Below are positions 9,057 to 19,091 of a DNA stretch of 64,000 bases, piece after piece. The notes under the pieces were generated by a model. It saw nothing but the letters and a program-made list of their open reading frames with translations. It did not search any database and was not told the origin of the DNA. This DNA is from a bacterium (GTDB lineage: Bacteria > Verrucomicrobiota > Verrucomicrobiia > Limisphaerales > UBA11358): contig JAKALA010000009.1 of assembly GCA_021813325.1 (NCBI GenBank), positions 18,334 to 82,333 of the forward strand, in the 5' to 3' direction. The position numbers and the translations under genes were made by a program. Each line of letters opens with the position of its first letter. Positions within the stretch are counted from its first letter, which is position 1.

Positions 9057-9681
9057 AAATCCTCCAAACGCTCGGTGAAATGGCGGACATGTCGATGTGG
9101 CGTATGCGTCACCCGGTGCGGTTTTTGGGTCAGCCCGCTTTCGTCGATAAATACAATGGTCCGGCCTTCCGTCAGGGCTTTTTTTTAAGGCGCGGGCAGT
9201 CTGTTCGCTTCCACTGCGCGATGGCTGGTTCGTTCCGTTCCATGGCCCGGCCGGGCGGGCGTTGGGAACTCCAGCCAAAGCGGCGTAATAATCGCCAGAC
9301 ATGCCCGACATGAAACTCCCACCCGGTCAATTGGCCGATGAGAGCCCGCACGCGCGGGATGGTCCACAAGGCCGTGGCATAATCATGCGCTTCGGGTCCT
9401 TGGAGCAGAGCCGCTTTGATCTCCTCAACTTGGGCGGGGGAAAGGCGCGGCATCCTTCCGGCCCGGCCTGCCTTCAATAAGCCGGCCCGGCCCTTGGCTT
9501 TGGCTTCCTTGGCCCAACGGCTGACCGATTGGCGATGCACCCCCACCCGGCGGGCCACTTCGGCTTGCGGCACGCCCGCTGAGAGCAGTTTAAAAGCTTT
9601 GAGCCGGCGCTTTTCCAGCGCCACAAAGTCACGTTTGACACCAGCAGGATTTCCCATGCCCGAATCCGACAGTAAATCCAA
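9040..9681 (-). pseudogene. IS630-family transposase remnant (N-terminal HTH part plus start of catalytic domain, frameshifted and truncated)
   Basis: ORF 9172-9681 has an HTH (AGVPQAEVARRVGVHRQSVSRWAKEAKAKGRAGL...); after an A8 run another frame reads LTEGRTIVFIDESGLTQKPHRV (first catalytic Asp region) and ends near the mtnA 3' end. Confidence 0.7.
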
Positions 9682-9743
9682 ACAGTTGTCACTATATTAT
9701 ACGCTTCTCAATAGAGAGCCTCCGGCTGACGCATACGGTGAGC

Positions 9744-10355
9744 CTACGTTTGGGAGAGAATTCCCAAAGCCGTGAGGGCTTGCCGGGTTTTTTTGGCGGA
9801 AACATGCTGGATACCGCGCCATCCCCGCGCCACGCCGGCGGCCACATTTTCAGGGCGGTCATCGATATAGATCATGCCGGCACCACCACAGCCACACAGC
9901 TTTTCCATGGCTTCGTAAATGGCCGGCAAAGGTTTCATGGCGCCCACTTCGTGGGAAAAGATGTAGCCGTCAAAGTGGGCGAAGAAGGGAAAGTTGCCCC
10001 GGACATGTTCAATGGCGAGGTCGTTTGTATTTGAGAAAATATACGTTTTGAATCCGCAACGACGCAGTTCGGCGTGCATGGCAATCATCTCGGGAATCTC
10101 CGAAAAAATGGCGGCAAAATAACCGCTAAATTCAGCCAGATCGCCTCGGAAGCCAATGGCCTGGCAAATTTCCTCATAGAACGCCTGGCGGGTCAGCCGC
10201 CCGGATTCGTATTCCACCAAGAGATGAGAATTGGTGAGAAAGGCGTGAAGCTCCTTGGGTGACTGATGACTGCGCGCGGCAATTTTTTGCTCGGCGATGG
10301 TGTAGTCAAAATCAACCAGCACTTTGCCAAGGTCAAAAATGATAACGGGCGACAT
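9744..10355 (-). CDS. HAD-like hydrolase
   Basis: IIFDLGKVLVDFD, IFSNTNDLA, MKPLPAIYEAM, YIDDRPENVAAG HAD motifs. Confidence 0.8.
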   Translation of the reverse strand: MSPVIIFDLGKVLVDFDYTIAEQKIAARSHQSPKELHAFLTNSHLLVEYESGRLTRQAFYEEICQAIGFRGDLAEFSGYFAAIFSEIPEMIAMHAELRRCGFKTYIFSNTNDLAIEHVRGNFPFFAHFDGYIFSHEVGAMKPLPAIYEAMEKLCGCGGAGMIYIDDRPENVAAGVARGWRGIQHVSAKKTRQALTALGILSQT

Positions 10356-10378
10356 GAGGCAATCAGCTTGGTTTGCAG

Positions 10379-10981
10379 TTAGTGTTGGGACATTTCCCGG
10401 CGGCCTTCGAGCGCGCGGTTGAGCGTCAGATCATCGGCGTATTCCAGTCCGCTCCCCGCCGGCAGGCCAAAACCGATTCGCGAGATTTTCAAACCCTCCC
10501 GCGCCAAACGCTTCGCCAGATAATTGCTGGTGGCATCGCCTTCCACATCGGTGCCCAGCGCGATGATGATTTCCCTGATGGGTTCGGTTTGCAGGCGCTT
10601 TTCCAGTGCGCCGATCCGCAAGTCATCCGGTTCCACGCCATCCAGCGGCGAAATTTTTCCGCCGAGCACATGAAATTTGCCGCGGTAGGCGCCGGAACGA
10701 TCGATGTTCAATGTGTCCACGGCTTTCTCCACGACGCAAACCAAAGCGGCGTCGCGGCGGGAGTCGGAGCAGACGCTGCAAGGTGATTGCTCCGTGAGCG
10801 CCCCACAAGTGTCGCAGAAGTGAATGCGTTTCCGTGCGTTGACAATCACGTCAGCCAGATGATTCACAACGGCGGTATCGGTCTGGACCAGGTGCAGGGC
10901 GATCCGTTCAGCCGAACGGGGACCGACGCCCGGCAGTTTGCTCAGGCCGGCAATCAGGGCGGTGATGGGTTCTGGCAGCAT
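10379..10981 (-). CDS. recR: Recombination mediator RecR
   Basis: LSKLPGVGPRSAERIALHL, Cys4 zinc motif (CDTCGALTEQSPCSVCSD), TOPRIM (GKFHVLGGKISPLDGVEPDDL). Confidence 0.92.
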   Translation of the reverse strand: MLPEPITALIAGLSKLPGVGPRSAERIALHLVQTDTAVVNHLADVIVNARKRIHFCDTCGALTEQSPCSVCSDSRRDAALVCVVEKAVDTLNIDRSGAYRGKFHVLGGKISPLDGVEPDDLRIGALEKRLQTEPIREIIIALGTDVEGDATSNYLAKRLAREGLKISRIGFGLPAGSGLEYADDLTLNRALEGRREMSQH

Positions 10982-11050
10982 GAATACTGTGAAACATGAA
11001 GTGGCTCGGGCACAGGCCAAAGCCATTGGGCTTGGTGGCAACCGGACAAG

Positions 11051-11362
11051 TCACATCAGGCCCGGCAGGTTGAACCCGGCCGTGGCTTTGCCCATTTCCG
11101 CGTTGGAAATGTCTTTGGCCTGGGAAAGCGCCTGGTTCACCGCCGAGAGCACCATGTCCTCCACAATGGCGGGGTCCGCCGGATTCAGGGCTTGCGGGTC
11201 AATCTTGATGGAGGCAAGGGTGCCGTCGCATTTGGCCACCGCTTTGACGGCGCCACCGCCGCTGGTGGCTTCCACCGTGCGCGCGGCGAGTTGGGCTTGA
11301 ATTTGTTCCATCTGTTGCTGCATTTTTGCAGCCTGTTTCATGAGTTTGCCAATACTGGACAT
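11051..11362 (-). CDS. YbaB/EbfC family nucleoid-associated protein
   Basis: 103 aa, MSSIGKLMKQAAKMQQQMEQIQAQL..., located between dnaX and recR. Confidence 0.88.
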   Translation of the reverse strand: MSSIGKLMKQAAKMQQQMEQIQAQLAARTVEATSGGGAVKAVAKCDGTLASIKIDPQALNPADPAIVEDMVLSAVNQALSQAKDISNAEMGKATAGFNLPGLM

Positions 11363-11396
11363 GGTGGGTGACAGTTAAATGGTTGCTTGTGGTTGA

Positions 11397-13196
11397 TTAT
11401 GCCCGAACTTCAACAATGGTGCCTTTAAAAACTTCCAAGGCTTTTTTGATCAGCGGATCATTTTTAAACTCTTCTTTGTTAAAGGCGACTGGCGCGGACT
11501 TTTTTTCCTGGGCTGGGGGCGATGAAATTTCGGGATTCTTGGGGGCGGTGCTGGCGGCTGCCGGCTTGGTGGCGGTTGGAGCCGGTGCCGGGGTGGAAGC
11601 CGCCAGCACCGGACGTTCCCAGTCCGCCGGAGCCTCGGCTTTGACAAACTTGATCATCGCATTTGGCTGGCCGAGTTCAGCCAGTTTGGTGGCGAGCAAG
11701 GTGTGGTTTCGCGAATTATCCACCAGCCCCAGGTAATCGGCAAATTCCGGGTCAAAGCCGATGACAAGAACATTTTTCTCAAATGAAACCGGATGCGCAT
11801 TCAGCAGGTAACTGCGCGTAAATGAACTAACCCGGCCCACCGCCTCCACCAATTGATTCCATAATTCCGCCAAATTATTGGAGGCGGCCGGTTGAGATAC
11901 AACGGCTGCGGCGGCGGGTTGAACTGGAGTGACCGGCACCGTGGCCGCCACGGGCTTTTGGACTGGTGGTGGCGCGGACACCGGTTTAACCGGCGCCGAA
12001 GCCCGGGGAATTGGCGTGGATGAGGAAATGGCTTGAGAGTTGGTGGCCCCGCCCGCTTCACTGCGAAGCTGGTTAAGCTGTTTCAGCACGGAATCAATGG
12101 GCAGGGCGTTGCGCGCCTGGATGGCCCGGAGCAGCGTTACTTCGAGCAAGATTTTCTTGGAGGCCGCATCGCGCAGCCGCAACTCGGCATCGGCCAGGGA
12201 TTCAAGGATCCGCGTGAGCGCATCAATGTTTGCCAACGAGGACTGCCCCTTGAGCGCAGTGATTTCAGCCTCGGAAGCTTCGAGCAAATTCAGGTCGCCT
12301 CGTGAGACCTGGTAGATGAGCAGATTGCGGAAATGGTTCAAGAGGTCGCCCAGCAAGCGTCCCAGATCTTTGCCGCCCCGCGCCAGTTCATCCAATTGGG
12401 TCAGCGCCCCGGAAATTTCGCCCGCCAGAATCGCCCCGGCCAGCTTGAGGATCTGGTTTTGGGCCGCCAGACCAAACATGGACAAAACATCTGACTCTTC
12501 GATTTTGTCGCCGCAAAAACTGATCAACTGATCCAATGTGGATTCGGCATCGCGCATGCCGCCGTCGGCCCCGCGGGCAATGGCGTGAAGCGCGGCGTCA
12601 TTGATGGTCACGCTTTCCTTGCCGGCGATTTCAGCCAGATGTTGGGTGATCAAGGCTGCCGGGATTCGGCGCAAGTCAAAGCGTTGGCAGCGCGAGAGAA
12701 TGGTGGGAAGCACTTTTTCCGGGTCCGTGGTGGCGAACATGAATTTCACGTGCGCCGGCGGCTCTTCCAACGTCTTGAGCAAGGCGTTAAAAGCGGCCGT
12801 CGAGAGCATGTGAACTTCATCAATGATGTAAATTTTGAACGGCGCGCTGGCGGGGGCGTATTTGCAGGTTTCACGGAGTTCGCGAACCTGTTCCACTCCG
12901 TTGTTGCTGGCACCGTCAATTTCCAGCACATCCAACGACCGGCCTTCGGTGATTTCCTGCACGCGCAGGTCGTTGTCGTCGAAGGCAACGCTGGGTCCGC
13001 CGGTGCAGTTGAGGGCCTTGGCAAAGATGCGGGCAATGGTGGTTTTGCCGGTGCCGCGCGGTCCGCAAAACAGATAGGCATGGGCAATCCGCTTTTGGGC
13101 AATGGCATTGGCCAGCGTCTGGGTGACGTGCTCCTGGCCGACGACGTCGGCAAAACGCTGGGGACGGTATTTAAGCGCGATGACCTGATAACTCAC
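11397..13196 (-). CDS. dnaX: DNA polymerase III subunit gamma/tau
   Basis: YRPQRFADVVGQEHV, AYLFCGPRGTGKTTIARIFAKALNC, IYIIDEVHMLSTAAFNALLKTLEEPP. Confidence 0.95.
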   Translation of the reverse strand: MSYQVIALKYRPQRFADVVGQEHVTQTLANAIAQKRIAHAYLFCGPRGTGKTTIARIFAKALNCTGGPSVAFDDNDLRVQEITEGRSLDVLEIDGASNNGVEQVRELRETCKYAPASAPFKIYIIDEVHMLSTAAFNALLKTLEEPPAHVKFMFATTDPEKVLPTILSRCQRFDLRRIPAALITQHLAEIAGKESVTINDAALHAIARGADGGMRDAESTLDQLISFCGDKIEESDVLSMFGLAAQNQILKLAGAILAGEISGALTQLDELARGGKDLGRLLGDLLNHFRNLLIYQVSRGDLNLLEASEAEITALKGQSSLANIDALTRILESLADAELRLRDAASKKILLEVTLLRAIQARNALPIDSVLKQLNQLRSEAGGATNSQAISSSTPIPRASAPVKPVSAPPPVQKPVAATVPVTPVQPAAAAVVSQPAASNNLAELWNQLVEAVGRVSSFTRSYLLNAHPVSFEKNVLVIGFDPEFADYLGLVDNSRNHTLLATKLAELGQPNAMIKFVKAEAPADWERPVLAASTPAPAPTATKPAAASTAPKNPEISSPPAQEKKSAPVAFNKEEFKNDPLIKKALEVFKGTIVEVRA

Positions 13197-13317
13197 AGCC
13201 CAATTTTGAATTAAAAATCAGAAATGCAAAATTAAAAATGCGGGGAAACCTGTCTGTTCCGGGAAAAATTCGGGCATTGGGGAAATGCTTACCTTGGCTG
13301 CACGAATCCAAATAAAA

Positions 13318-13411
13318 TGTCAGGGTGACCACGGCAGATACGGAGCAAACTACCGTTGCTGCCTTCCGGCCCTGGCGGGGTTCGTAAGTCCACATTCCAT
13401 GGGCCCTGACG
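13318..13411 (-). ncRNA. ffs: Bacterial small SRP RNA (4.5S type)
   Basis: Minus strand ...CCCCGCCAGGGCCGGAAGGCAGCAACGGTAGTTTGC... matches the SRP RNA apical core (GGAAGG-AGCAACGGTA); ends pair GTCAGGG/CCCTGAC; directly upstream of dnaX. Confidence 0.88.
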
Positions 13412-13450
13412 GCGGAGATGTTGCGTCAACTTGCCGTTGGTTACAAGCAG

Positions 13451-13483
13451 AAACGCCGACAGGAGACCCTGTCGGCGTTGTTT
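13451..13483 (-). terminator. Hairpin terminator between skp/ompH-like gene and ffs
   Basis: Perfect 12-bp stem AACGCCGACAGG-AGAC-CCTGTCGGCGTT. Confidence 0.6.
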
Positions 13484-13495
13484 GAAATTAAAAAA

Positions 13496-14122
13496 TTATG
13501 GATGATTGGTGCTGCCGCCGGTCGTCGCGTCGGTTGCGGGAGCGGTGATATCGATGGGGGCGCCGGCGTTCAACTGATCCAGCACGGTTCCAGTAATATC
13601 AGTCTCTGAACTTGCAAAAACCACCACTTCAACGGAAGCGGAGTTCAAGACCATGGCATAGCCTTCCGTCTTGGCTTTATCCGCGACTACTTTTTGAATT
13701 TCGCCGACCAGATTCGCGCTCATCCGCTGGCTTTGGTCTGCGAGTTGGCTTTCGGCCTGGCGTTGGAATTGTTCGATGTCGGAGCGGGCCTTGGCGATTT
13801 CCTTGCCCTTGTCATCGGCGGCCTGCTGGCGCTTTTCTTTTTCGTCGGTGGAGAGGGCCGGGTCGCTGGATTGATCGAGCAACTGCTTGTAATCGGTCTG
13901 GTCTTTTTCCAGCTTTGCAGCCATATCCTTGATTTCCTTGCGCAATTCGGTTTTGCGGCTTTCCAGGGAGGATTGGGCGAGCTTGGTTTTGTAGTAACCG
14001 TTGAACAGTTTTTTCATGTCCACGGTCGCCACTTTCGGGTCGGCATGGGCGCTGATCAGGGTGGCCAGCAGCAAGGCGGTTGTCAAAACGGTGTGTTTCA
14101 GATAGTTCATGTTTTTGGGCAA
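13496..14122 (-). CDS. OmpH/Skp family outer membrane chaperone-like protein
   Basis: Signal peptide then KVATVDMKKLFNGYYKTKLAQSSLESRKTELRKEIKDMAAKLEKDQTDYKQLLD coiled coil. Confidence 0.8.
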   Translation of the reverse strand: MPKNMNYLKHTVLTTALLLATLISAHADPKVATVDMKKLFNGYYKTKLAQSSLESRKTELRKEIKDMAAKLEKDQTDYKQLLDQSSDPALSTDEKEKRQQAADDKGKEIAKARSDIEQFQRQAESQLADQSQRMSANLVGEIQKVVADKAKTEGYAMVLNSASVEVVVFASSETDITGTVLDQLNAGAPIDITAPATDATTGGSTNHP

Positions 14123-14149
14123 AATAATACGGGTTGCGATTAAAATTGG

Positions 14150-16603
14150 TTAGCGTTTGTGGAGTCGGAAAAATTGGGCGGCATTGGTGGCGGGCACGTC
14201 CAGATCATACCAGCCATTCGTGTAAACGGGCGATTGCGGCAGGACTGCCCACGCGGCTGAATCGATGGCCGGCGCGGCTTCCACATCGTAGGCGGGCGGG
14301 AACATTTTCCATTTCAAGCTGATGCCGGGCGGATTCGCCATCGCGGCGGGCGGGACAATCGTCAGCCCCGGATCGTTGGTGGCTTGGGAAATTTTGGCGA
14401 TAAACATGTCGCTCGGGCCGTAACGCGCGGTCTGGTAGGCATTCAACGTCGGGAAATTGGTGGAAACCGTCTGGCCGGCGACATACACGTTGCCCAAGGG
14501 ATCCACCGCGATGGCATAGCCGGAGTCGTCATCCTTGCCGCCGAGATAGGTGGAATACAGCAGCGAACCGGCATTGGTGTTGAAGGCAATGACAAAGGCA
14601 TCCGTGTGAGGATTGACCAGATCATGGTTGGTGCTGCTCAAAAATCCATCGAGATTATTGGCGGTCACCGGAAAATTGGTGCAACTGGCCGAGCCGACGA
14701 TATAGGCATTGCCATCCGGGTCCACGGCAATTCCATTGGCGGCGTTGATGCCGATGCCGCCAAACACGGAGGAATAGCCAATGGCCGCCTGGCTGCCATT
14801 CCAAGTGATTTGCGTCAGAAAAGCGTTGGTGACCAGCGCATAATGATTGTTGAAATCGTTGGTATGAACAAATGCGGGCGGGAGATTCGCCACGTTTGTG
14901 GTGGTGTCGGGAAAATTGGTGGAAAGGGTGTAACCGCAAACATAGGCGTTTCCTTGGGCGTCGGCCGCGATGCCGGTGGCGTAGTCGTAATTCGTGCCTC
15001 CGAGCAAGGTCGAATAGAGCAGGGCGAGATTGGTCGTCGAAGCATCAAACGCGGCGACAAACGCGTCAGCTTGATTGTTAATTTGGGCGGTGTTGGTATT
15101 CCCGTTCAGATATCCAAAACGCGGGGAATCATTGGTGATGCAATGGACCGCCGGGAAATTGGTGGAATCGGTGAAACCCGCGATAAAAACGCGATGGTGG
15201 TTGAACGCAATGCACCGGGCCTGGTCCATGTTGGTTCCGCCCAGGTAGGTCGAATAGGTAAGGTTGCTGCCGCCGGAACCGATGACGGAGAGGAAGGCGT
15301 TGGCGTTCAGGTAAACGGTGTTAATGCAGGCTAAATTGGTTTGCACCGCGTTGGGCGTGACCGGGAAATTGGTGGAATAGGAGTAGCCGGTCACATAGGC
15401 GTTGTCCGCGGCATCCAAGGCAATGCCAAAGGCCGCGTCCATGCTGTTGCCGCCGAGATAAGTGGAGTAAACCAACGCATCGCCGGTGGGATTTAATTTG
15501 GTGACGAACGCATCCACGGGATAAGCCTGCAGGTCGGTGTCATAGCGACTGCGGATCGTGCGATAAATGGCATTAGTTGTTGGAAAATCCGCCGAATCGG
15601 TATAGCCCGCAACATAGGCGTTGCCGGCAGCATCCACTGCCAGGCTTAAGGCTCCGTCATTCCCGTTGCCACCCAAATACGTGGCGTAAATCAGATTCGA
15701 ACCGGTGCTGTCAAATCTGGCCACAAAAGCGTCGCCGGTGAGCTGGCCTCCATGGTAGTTGGTTTGAAAGGCGCCGGGTGTCCCCAATGGAATGCCATTG
15801 GTTGCTTGAGTCGAAAACGTCTGCCCGGCGATATAAATCGAACCGTCGGTCGGGTTCACGGCAATGGCGTAAGCCGCTTCCCCGTAGTTGCCGCCAAAAT
15901 AAGTTCCGTAGCTCAAAACCGGGTCGATCACCAAAGCCTCATCGTGATTATAATTTCCCAGGGCAAAGGCGACGGAGTTGTCGCCCAGAAGACGGTAACC
16001 AACGCTGACCGGCTGGCGCGATCCGTCAACCATCTGATAGGCCACTGGGGTGCGCTGCACAATCTCGCCCGCCTTGACTTTGATGGTCAGTTGCCCCTGG
16101 GCATCCAGCGAAATGTGGTCGGCCCCAGCGAAATGCAAGGTGATCGCGCTGGGATCAATATTGGGGCTGACATTAAAGTCGTATTCCAATTCCTGCTGGT
16201 TGCCGTAGTAAACGACGTTGATGCCGGGGTAAACATTGTTCACCTGCACTTGCGCGTAAGTCGGCTGTCCGGCCTGCCATTGATCCGGCTGGTTGCCGTT
16301 GAAATGACTGATTTTGCCGGACAAAAGCTGTTGCCCAAATATTCCCGGGTTGGGGTTGGCGCCGGCAAATTGCAGGCTGCATGCGGCCGTCGCGCCGTTT
16401 TGCTTTTGGAGTGCGAAACGAGCGCCGGTGGATGAAATGACAAATTCCGAAGCGCGGCTGCGGGAGACGAACTGGGCGTTTTGTGTGGCTTCAAAACACA
16501 AGGGAAGCTTGCCGAACGCCGTTGCGTTTTTTGCCCGCAATCCACCGGCCACGAAAGCCAGAACCAGGCTGGCGCCCAGTATTTTTTTTGCGCAGGTGTT
16601 CAT
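14150..16603 (-). CDS. SBBP-repeat (beta-propeller) secreted protein
   Basis: Many repeats of the type LxYSTYLGGxxxDxAxxIAVDxxGNAYVAGxTxSTNFP. Confidence 0.85.
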   Translation of the reverse strand: MNTCAKKILGASLVLAFVAGGLRAKNATAFGKLPLCFEATQNAQFVSRSRASEFVISSTGARFALQKQNGATAACSLQFAGANPNPGIFGQQLLSGKISHFNGNQPDQWQAGQPTYAQVQVNNVYPGINVVYYGNQQELEYDFNVSPNIDPSAITLHFAGADHISLDAQGQLTIKVKAGEIVQRTPVAYQMVDGSRQPVSVGYRLLGDNSVAFALGNYNHDEALVIDPVLSYGTYFGGNYGEAAYAIAVNPTDGSIYIAGQTFSTQATNGIPLGTPGAFQTNYHGGQLTGDAFVARFDSTGSNLIYATYLGGNGNDGALSLAVDAAGNAYVAGYTDSADFPTTNAIYRTIRSRYDTDLQAYPVDAFVTKLNPTGDALVYSTYLGGNSMDAAFGIALDAADNAYVTGYSYSTNFPVTPNAVQTNLACINTVYLNANAFLSVIGSGGSNLTYSTYLGGTNMDQARCIAFNHHRVFIAGFTDSTNFPAVHCITNDSPRFGYLNGNTNTAQINNQADAFVAAFDASTTNLALLYSTLLGGTNYDYATGIAADAQGNAYVCGYTLSTNFPDTTTNVANLPPAFVHTNDFNNHYALVTNAFLTQITWNGSQAAIGYSSVFGGIGINAANGIAVDPDGNAYIVGSASCTNFPVTANNLDGFLSSTNHDLVNPHTDAFVIAFNTNAGSLLYSTYLGGKDDDSGYAIAVDPLGNVYVAGQTVSTNFPTLNAYQTARYGPSDMFIAKISQATNDPGLTIVPPAAMANPPGISLKWKMFPPAYDVEAAPAIDSAAWAVLPQSPVYTNGWYDLDVPATNAAQFFRLHKR

Positions 16604-16604
16604 T

Positions 16605-19088
16605 TTAAAATTCACGCGTGTAACCCACGCCAAATTGGAAACGCCCGCTGCCGCTGTTGTATTGGTCCTTGCTGATCGGAATGCCATAGTCAAGTCGCAG
16701 GGGGCCGAGATGCGGAATGTTCAGGCGGATCCCCATGCCCCAGTCATCCAGATAATTCAGGGAGTAGGAATAGGATTTCGCGTCCACACTGCCGATGTCA
16801 TAGAACAAAGCATAGCGCAGGCTGACGCCGCCATCCTTTTCAAAGATGGGCAGGCTGTATTCCAGCGAGCCAAACCAGTAGGTGTCGCCACCGATCGGTT
16901 CCCAAGTGGTAATGCCCGGAGTGAGACCCTGGCGCGGAGCGATGTTTCTGAATTCAAAGCCGCGTAACGAGTAAAGCCCGCCGAGATAATAACGGTCATA
17001 GAACGGCACGTCGCCCCCTTGAAGACTGTCGGCCACCCCCGTCCGCCCGACCGCTTCGATCACATGGCCTTTAAACAATCCGGGGAAATACCAGGCCGTG
17101 CGCGCTTCCAGTTTGTAAAATTCCGTGCTGCCCGCGCTCAGTTCGGCGGAAATTTCCGTGCGTTGACCGTGATTGGGCAATTGGGTGCTGTTGCGCGTGT
17201 CATACGCCAGTGACAGCCCCACGCGCTGGTAAAAATTCATCCCGACCTGCTGGAGGATGGCATCCGGAACATTCGGGGGGGTGATCGTTGGAGGGTCTCC
17301 GGGAAGCGGACCTCCCGTTGATGCCTGCGTCTGTTTGCCGTGCCAGCCATTGTTGAGCGAAATGCCGATGCTTTCCGCCGTGTAGCTGACGCTGCCGATC
17401 AGAAAGTCGCTGCCGAGCGCCCGGGTGAGACTGACTTTGCCGCCGGTGCGGGTCTCGTCAAAAATGTTGTTCGGGCTTTCGTAGTTCAGTTGATGACGAT
17501 AGAGATCGATGCCCAGCGATAGCTTGCGCCCCATGAACCATGGCTCGATGAAGGACAGCACGTAGTCTTGCCGCTGGGTTCCGAGTTGGACGCGCAGGCG
17601 TATCTTCTGGCCGCCGCCGGTGAAGTAAGGCGGATGGAACAGGTCGAAGTTGCCCTGGGAAATTTCCGCGTAGCCCACAATCGCATCCACGGAACTGAAA
17701 CCCGCGCCCAAGGTGAAATTGCCGGTGTTTTGTTCCTGCACACTGATGACCAGATTTTTGCGGCCGGCGATCGGCGGGTCGGTCGGCTCCGGGTTGGCAT
17801 CCACCTTTTCAAAATATTGCAGGCCTTCCAGCCGCTTTTTGCTGATTTTCACGCGCACCATGTCAAAAACATCGCCGGGCGAAATGGCGAGTTCGCGGCG
17901 GATGACCACATCCTTGGTCTTGAGGTTGCCGTGGATTTCAATCCGTTGCACTTGGGATTTTTGACACTCATCCATTTGGAAGTCCAAATCCATGGTTCCC
18001 TTCTCGACATTGGGAATGGTTTTGACGTGCAACGCCTGGCCTTGGGCGATTTCGATGTAGCCTTTGCTGCCGTAAAAATCCTGAATCGCTTCCGAATTTG
18101 TGCGCAGCCCGTCCGGCGTAAAAATGGTTCCCACATCCATGGGAAGTCCGTTTGGACCCAGCTTATACCGGGAACCTTGGTAGCCTTGAATATATCGCAA
18201 CCCGTCAATGATTTCTTTGTCGGTGAAAATTTTCTGGCCGCTGAATTTGACGGCTCCGACTTTGTATTGCTGGCCTTCGAATAGGTAATACTTGATGACC
18301 ATGGTATTGGTCGTGGGGTGCTCCAGCTTGACATCCTTGATTTCGAAATCGAGGTAGCCGTGGGTGTGATAGAAATCGGTGAGCCGGTCCGCATCGCCGT
18401 CAAAGTCATCCTGCTGGAAGTAACCGCTGCCCGTCAGCCAGGACCACATCCAATGCGCCCGGGTTTTGCACTCCTTGCGGAGCTGCTTCTGGGTGAAGGC
18501 TTCCGCGCCCAAAAAATCCACGCGGATGATTTTAACCTTGGGGCTTTCTTCAATGTGAAAAGTGACCGTGCCGCGCCCGGTGGCTTCATCAATGCCCAGA
18601 ACATATTTCACCTTCGTGTCATACTGCCCGGACTTTTCATAGAGTTTTTTCATCTCCTGCACGTCCGAAAAAAGCTTCTGCTCATCCAGGGCGTCGCCCA
18701 CCTTGACCGTGACCTTCTTTCTGAGCTTCGAGGTTTTCATCCTCACGTTGCCCTCGATTTGAATGTCCGTGATGCGCGGACGGGCTTGGACGATGTAGGT
18801 CAGAATGACGCCGCCGTCGTCCGCCTGATCCACGGAAACGCGGATGTTGTAAAACTGGCCGGTCGCATACAGCGAATGCACGTCATCCTGGGTGCCGCCG
18901 GGAAAGTAGGTGCCGCCGGCTTTGAGCTTGATGTTGTCCCGGATGAGCGCCTGGCTCACGGAGGCGGGGCCGACAAATTTGATGTCCACGCGGGAGATTT
19001 TCAGTCCCGGGGTTTGCGCCAGCGCGGTCAGGGCGCAACCGCACAAGAGGAGGATGCAGATGCCGATGGGCCGTAGAAAATAGTTCAT
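16605..19088 (-). CDS. bamA: Outer membrane protein assembly factor BamA
   Basis: Signal peptide, POTRA-like repeats, C-terminal barrel with YYLGGLYSLRGFEFRNIAPRQG and terminal FQFGVGYTREF. Confidence 0.9.
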   Translation of the reverse strand: MNYFLRPIGICILLLCGCALTALAQTPGLKISRVDIKFVGPASVSQALIRDNIKLKAGGTYFPGGTQDDVHSLYATGQFYNIRVSVDQADDGGVILTYIVQARPRITDIQIEGNVRMKTSKLRKKVTVKVGDALDEQKLFSDVQEMKKLYEKSGQYDTKVKYVLGIDEATGRGTVTFHIEESPKVKIIRVDFLGAEAFTQKQLRKECKTRAHWMWSWLTGSGYFQQDDFDGDADRLTDFYHTHGYLDFEIKDVKLEHPTTNTMVIKYYLFEGQQYKVGAVKFSGQKIFTDKEIIDGLRYIQGYQGSRYKLGPNGLPMDVGTIFTPDGLRTNSEAIQDFYGSKGYIEIAQGQALHVKTIPNVEKGTMDLDFQMDECQKSQVQRIEIHGNLKTKDVVIRRELAISPGDVFDMVRVKISKKRLEGLQYFEKVDANPEPTDPPIAGRKNLVISVQEQNTGNFTLGAGFSSVDAIVGYAEISQGNFDLFHPPYFTGGGQKIRLRVQLGTQRQDYVLSFIEPWFMGRKLSLGIDLYRHQLNYESPNNIFDETRTGGKVSLTRALGSDFLIGSVSYTAESIGISLNNGWHGKQTQASTGGPLPGDPPTITPPNVPDAILQQVGMNFYQRVGLSLAYDTRNSTQLPNHGQRTEISAELSAGSTEFYKLEARTAWYFPGLFKGHVIEAVGRTGVADSLQGGDVPFYDRYYLGGLYSLRGFEFRNIAPRQGLTPGITTWEPIGGDTYWFGSLEYSLPIFEKDGGVSLRYALFYDIGSVDAKSYSYSLNYLDDWGMGIRLNIPHLGPLRLDYGIPISKDQYNSGSGRFQFGVGYTREF

Positions 19089-19091
19089 GAG

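Noticed and set aside
7893-9311. 472-aa minus ORF opposite mtnA
   Set aside because: mtnA on the other strand has full catalytic motifs; this ORF is a high-GC shadow.
13171-13395. 74-aa minus ORF over the SRP RNA
   Set aside because: Overlaps ffs; no coding evidence.
14150-16603. Repeats in this interval as a CRISPR or satellite array
   Set aside because: Periodicity is protein-level SBBP repeats, not identical direct repeats with spacers.
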